Shown piece after piece: positions 61,378 through 64,000 of a stretch of DNA of 64,000 nt. A program made the translations under genes and the position numbers. Position 1 is the first letter of the stretch; each line of letters begins with the position of its first letter. The notes beneath the pieces were generated by a model that ran no database searches, was not told where the DNA came from, and saw only the letters and a program-made list of their open reading frames with translations. This stretch comes from Rhynchonema sp. JSB1_4 (Eukaryota; Nematoda; Chromadorea; Monhysterida; Xyalidae), in contig JASAMV010003322.1 in assembly GCA_030248065.1 (NCBI GenBank), positions 31,881-95,880 on the forward strand, read 5' to 3'.

Positions 61378-61705
61378 TTACTCCTCGCTGTAATCAGTCG
61401 CATTACGGGATATCAAACTTTTCAACAACATAACGTAAATGACTGAAGATTTATGAGCAACTCATCCCCACAGTCCGTAGCCGTAGCCGAGTCCGCAGGC
61501 ACCATAGCCATATCCGAGACTGAAATGATCGCAGTCATGAACTGCTGATCGCATCATCGAATAAACTGCTACCTCAAACCGCTGCTAACCCATATCCGCC
61601 ATAGTATCCGCCGAATGGATATCCGTATCCGTAGCCATAATGGTACGCCTGAGCCTCATAGGCCAGCGCCAACACCAACAGAACGCACAGACTTCCGACC
61701 TTCAT
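61378..61705 (-). CDS. Small secreted Gly/Tyr-rich peptide (MKVG subfamily) with altered donor and Glu-Glu tail
   Basis: Exons on the minus strand: 61590-61705, 61466-61519 and 61378-61387 (59 residues if all are joined). The signal peptide MKVGSLCVLLVLALAYEAQA precedes YHYGYGYGYPFGGYYGGYG. Exon 2 encodes GLGYGYGACGLGYGYGLWG, with an unusual Cys. The expected GTGAGT donor reads ATGAGT, so intron 2 may not be removed; read-through reaches TGA after about 14 more codons. If spliced, the last micro-exon would encode Glu-Glu instead of Lys-Lys. The gene may be decaying. TTTTATA (61904-61910) and AACTGAT (61875-61881) form its promoter in reverse. Confidence 0.6.
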
Positions 61706-61874
61706 GTTTGCGACGGTTTAAGAGTGGGAGAGTGGCAGTTAGCTGAAAAGGTAGCAGAGTTCTTTGGGCTTTGTCACTTACATTGTTGCGAGCCAAGTCC
61801 TAACGTTTGGCGAAGCGAATATCAAAACTTATGTTAAGATTATGCTTTTAAGGAGGTGCTTGCTGTGAAAACTG

Positions 61875-61910
61875 AACTGATCTCTAAATTGAATGCCGTT
61901 CGGTTTTATA
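61875..61910 (-). promoter_or_regulatory. TATA/initiator core promoter (minus strand)
   Basis: The reverse complement reads TATAAAA then ATCAGTT, 29 bp apart, preceded by GAAAAGGGTATG. It belongs to the MKVG gene at 61378-61705. Confidence 0.65.
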
Positions 61911-61989
61911 CATACCCTTTTCGGCGGTCAAAAAACTTGTTCTTCAGCTGTTCATTGGCATGCTTTTCAAACCGAAAAAAGGTCAGTGT

Positions 61990-62850
61990 GCAGCCGATCG
62001 TGGTCGCTTACTAGGCATAGGCAGCACTTACTGTACCACTCGTTCCAAACGCCATAAATTCTGTGGCTATTGTGTGGCATCTTACTTGACGATGCTGAAA
62101 CGTGTCCCATCTATCGCGGGTGTTTTGGTTTTCCGCTATTCTCAAATAGTAATCGCAGCGCGCAATAGACACTAGTTGATAGTTTTTGTGTCGCTTCCTG
62201 CGCCTTTTAGCTGTCGCTTGCCGTTTTCGCACGTGCGCGTGTTGCCTCTCAAGATGGCCTATTTGTTCGCCACGTGGTTGACACGCGACAAATGTGAAAC
62301 TGATCTGCAAAAACATATTATCAACATTACGTGTTAAGACGAAACTAGCGTTTAACTGAAGAGGTGCATTGCCTACTTGGTTTACGTAGGAGAATTCGTA
62401 TGAATCAATGCTCTATAAGGTTGATTTGAATTGCGTTAGCCATGTTTTTCGAGTCTTTTTGCTTCAGCAGTACTGTGTGCGTGTGGCAGGTCGGCCAAAA
62501 TGTGGTTGATCAGACGTGCGTACTTAAGCTTTTTGTCAGTAACCATGACTTTTGCACATGATCACAATGCTCACACAGCTCAAATCCGAACCAACCGAAG
62601 CAAAATAGTGCTGTGTCTCATGCTGGTCCGTAGGACTATTTTGCTTTGTGCTTTGCTGGCTTTGTTTGCCATGCTTTGCAGAAGGCAGGTGGGGATAGGG
62701 ACTAATACGATTGTTGGCTGCATGAAACACAGGCAGTTGACAACAACAGTATACAATAAGTATGAGCACTGTCGTTAGCTCAGCAAACGCGTTTGTTTTC
62801 GTTTCGCATGTGAGGAATAAAATGCAAGTGAAATTATCATGGCCGTGGAG
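61990..62850. other. Gene-free interval within unit 4
   Basis: Spacer between the two minus-strand peptide genes, repeated in degraded form at 42.1-42.8, 50.0-50.5 and 52.4-53.3 kb. No signal peptide, splice pattern or domain is recognised in its short open frames. Confidence 0.45.
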
Positions 62851-63327
62851 AAACTGAATAGGTTCTGACCCTTTCTGACAAGTTAATGTTCGTTTAAGCC
62901 ATCACAGAAGTGTCAGTGTCATTGGCTTTTCATTTGCTTTGGTCAAAAATCAATTAACACATCGATTGCAACTGTGATGCATCGGACAGCTCGCCTCCTG
63001 CCTTTCCGTGTCTGCATTAGTAAGTGAGACTCTACTGCAGCATCGAATATCTTGACGTTGGCTTGACAACAACTACATAGGTGTTTTGTGCAAAGAATTT
63101 GCTGGATGCATCAAATCAGCAGTGGATTAGCCGGTTTACATGGTAATGTGTTTCTGGGATTCTGATCAGAGTGATGCGAAAGCTGAGAACATTCATGTTG
63201 ACTTGCCTGTTTCGGCGTTGTTCCTGAAAACTCGGTTTCTATTCCTACGCGAGTTAATTAATACTGTGCCAATATGTTTTTGATGTCATCTTGTAAAAAA
63301 TGAATCAACCAAATGCATTGTTGCTTT

Positions 63328-63401
63328 TTTATTTGAGGGAAGTTGCATCATTGCTGGGATAACTGATCAACAGAGTTACAGTGTTTGCTCAGTGATGTTA
63401 T
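63328..63401 (-). terminator. Conserved 3'UTR hairpin and poly(A) signal (minus strand)
   Basis: The reverse complement of 63359-63401 folds with ATAAC/GTTAT, ATCA/TGAT and GAG/CTC pairs. AATAAA (TTTATT at 63328-63333) follows on the transcript. Confidence 0.8.
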
Positions 63402-63615
63402 AGCGCACAGCAAATTACAAATGGAGTTGATTTACAGGTTTTTGCAACTACAGTATCCGGGCCCAGATGCAGACTAGATAGAACTTGTAAAGTTCAACTA
63501 ATAAATCTACAGAACTGAGATTGTATCAGGCTTGTATCACAGATGGAGGTTGATGTTGGGGTCCAAGTTCCTTTAGCCACATTGAGATAACCGACACTCG
63601 CCGATTCCAACCCGT

Positions 63616-63955
63616 TTACTTCTTGCTGAAATCAGCGGTACACTTGTGTGTGACAATGATGGCATTTGACGCTATGCTCCGCGGCTGTATGACACGCGCT
63701 CACACCAACCCGTAGAATCCGTAGTATGGGTAGCCATAACCGTAGCCGAGTCCGTAGCCACCATAGCCATAGCCCAGACTGAAAACAATGGCAAAACGTA
63801 AATGTATTTGTTCATAGATTAAATGGTAACCCAACTACTAACCCATATCCGCCATAGTATCCGCCATATGGATATCCATATCCGAAACCGTAATAGGCCT
63901 GAGCCTCATAGACCAGAGCCAGCACCAACAGAACGCACAGAATACCGATCTTCAT
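63616..63955 (-). CDS. Small secreted Gly/Tyr-rich peptide (MKIG subfamily), three exons
   Basis: Minus-strand exons 63843-63955, 63704-63778 and 63616-63625 encode the same 65-residue product as the gene at 40974-41313, with both introns essentially identical. The alternative end-of-exon-2 donors (GTTGGT and GTGAGC) are also preserved. Just upstream of the ATG the two copies differ abruptly (CAACCTGCTCAAC here, CACCCCGTCGCAAAC at 40.97 kb) although CAGCTAACTGTCACTCTCCC further upstream matches again. The promoter is outside the window. Confidence 0.85.
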
Positions 63956-64000
63956 GTTGAGCAGGTTGAGGCTGAAAAGTGGGAGAGTGACAGTTAGCTG

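Larger units (their letters stand above)
57100..64000 (+). repeat. Inverted array, unit 4 (forward, clean)
   Basis: The best-preserved copy, with three intact-looking gene models (57399 +, 61378-61705 -, 63616-63955 -), the GC-rich tract and the hAT element. It runs off the window edge. Confidence 0.8.

Overview
The window is animal nuclear DNA from an invertebrate. It has multi-exon genes with GT-AG introns (acceptors mostly TTTCAG), TATA boxes about 30 bp upstream of a TCAGTT initiator, AATAAA signals, hAT-type and foldback transposons, a Penelope-like retroelement and long microsatellites. ShKT domains and glycine/tyrosine-rich secreted peptides resembling nematode caenacins (YGGW-amides) suggest an ecdysozoan. 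The TCAGT initiator is arthropod-like and a short interstitial TTAGGC run is nematode-like, so I leave the phylum open.

Layout. 1-3072: 3' part of a Gly/Ala/Pro-rich protein ending in a degenerate ShKT domain, with two MITE-like copies in its long intron. 3.3-7.0 kb: no gene seen. 7.0-9.6 kb: a complete five-exon ShKT gene behind a 44/45-bp minisatellite. 14.6, 24.5, 27.2, 30.5 and 35.0 kb: five three-exon genes for small secreted Gly/Tyr/Trp-rich peptides, separated by hAT elements with 8-bp target duplications, foldback elements and an intronless secreted-peptide candidate at 19.9 kb. 36.9-38.5 kb: a 5'-truncated Penelope-like element (RT plus GIY-YIG) with tRNA-like sequences on both sides and a hammerhead-like motif downstream. 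40.6 kb to the end: about four copies of a 5-7 kb block in alternating orientation, carrying a second peptide subfamily (MKIG/MKVG signal peptides). The outer copies are clean; the inner ones (about 42.1-57.1 kb) are riddled with small indels. This may be a biological palindrome array, but an assembly artefact from an unpolished palindromic long read fits at least as well.

How it fits together. Nearly all the peptide genes and the complete ShKT gene share one design: TATA plus TCAGTT core promoter, a likely 5'UTR intron, exon 1 ending on two bases of a Gly (or Pro) codon, and a last micro-exon of 7-13 bases that adds only a short tail (usually basic) and the stop. A roughly 43-nt 3'UTR hairpin, whose paired bases covary between genes, usually lies 20-35 nt before the poly(A) signal. 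I consider this hairpin-tagged family of secreted peptides the most notable biology in the window. No function is proven; antimicrobial, cuticular or amidated-peptide roles are inferences.
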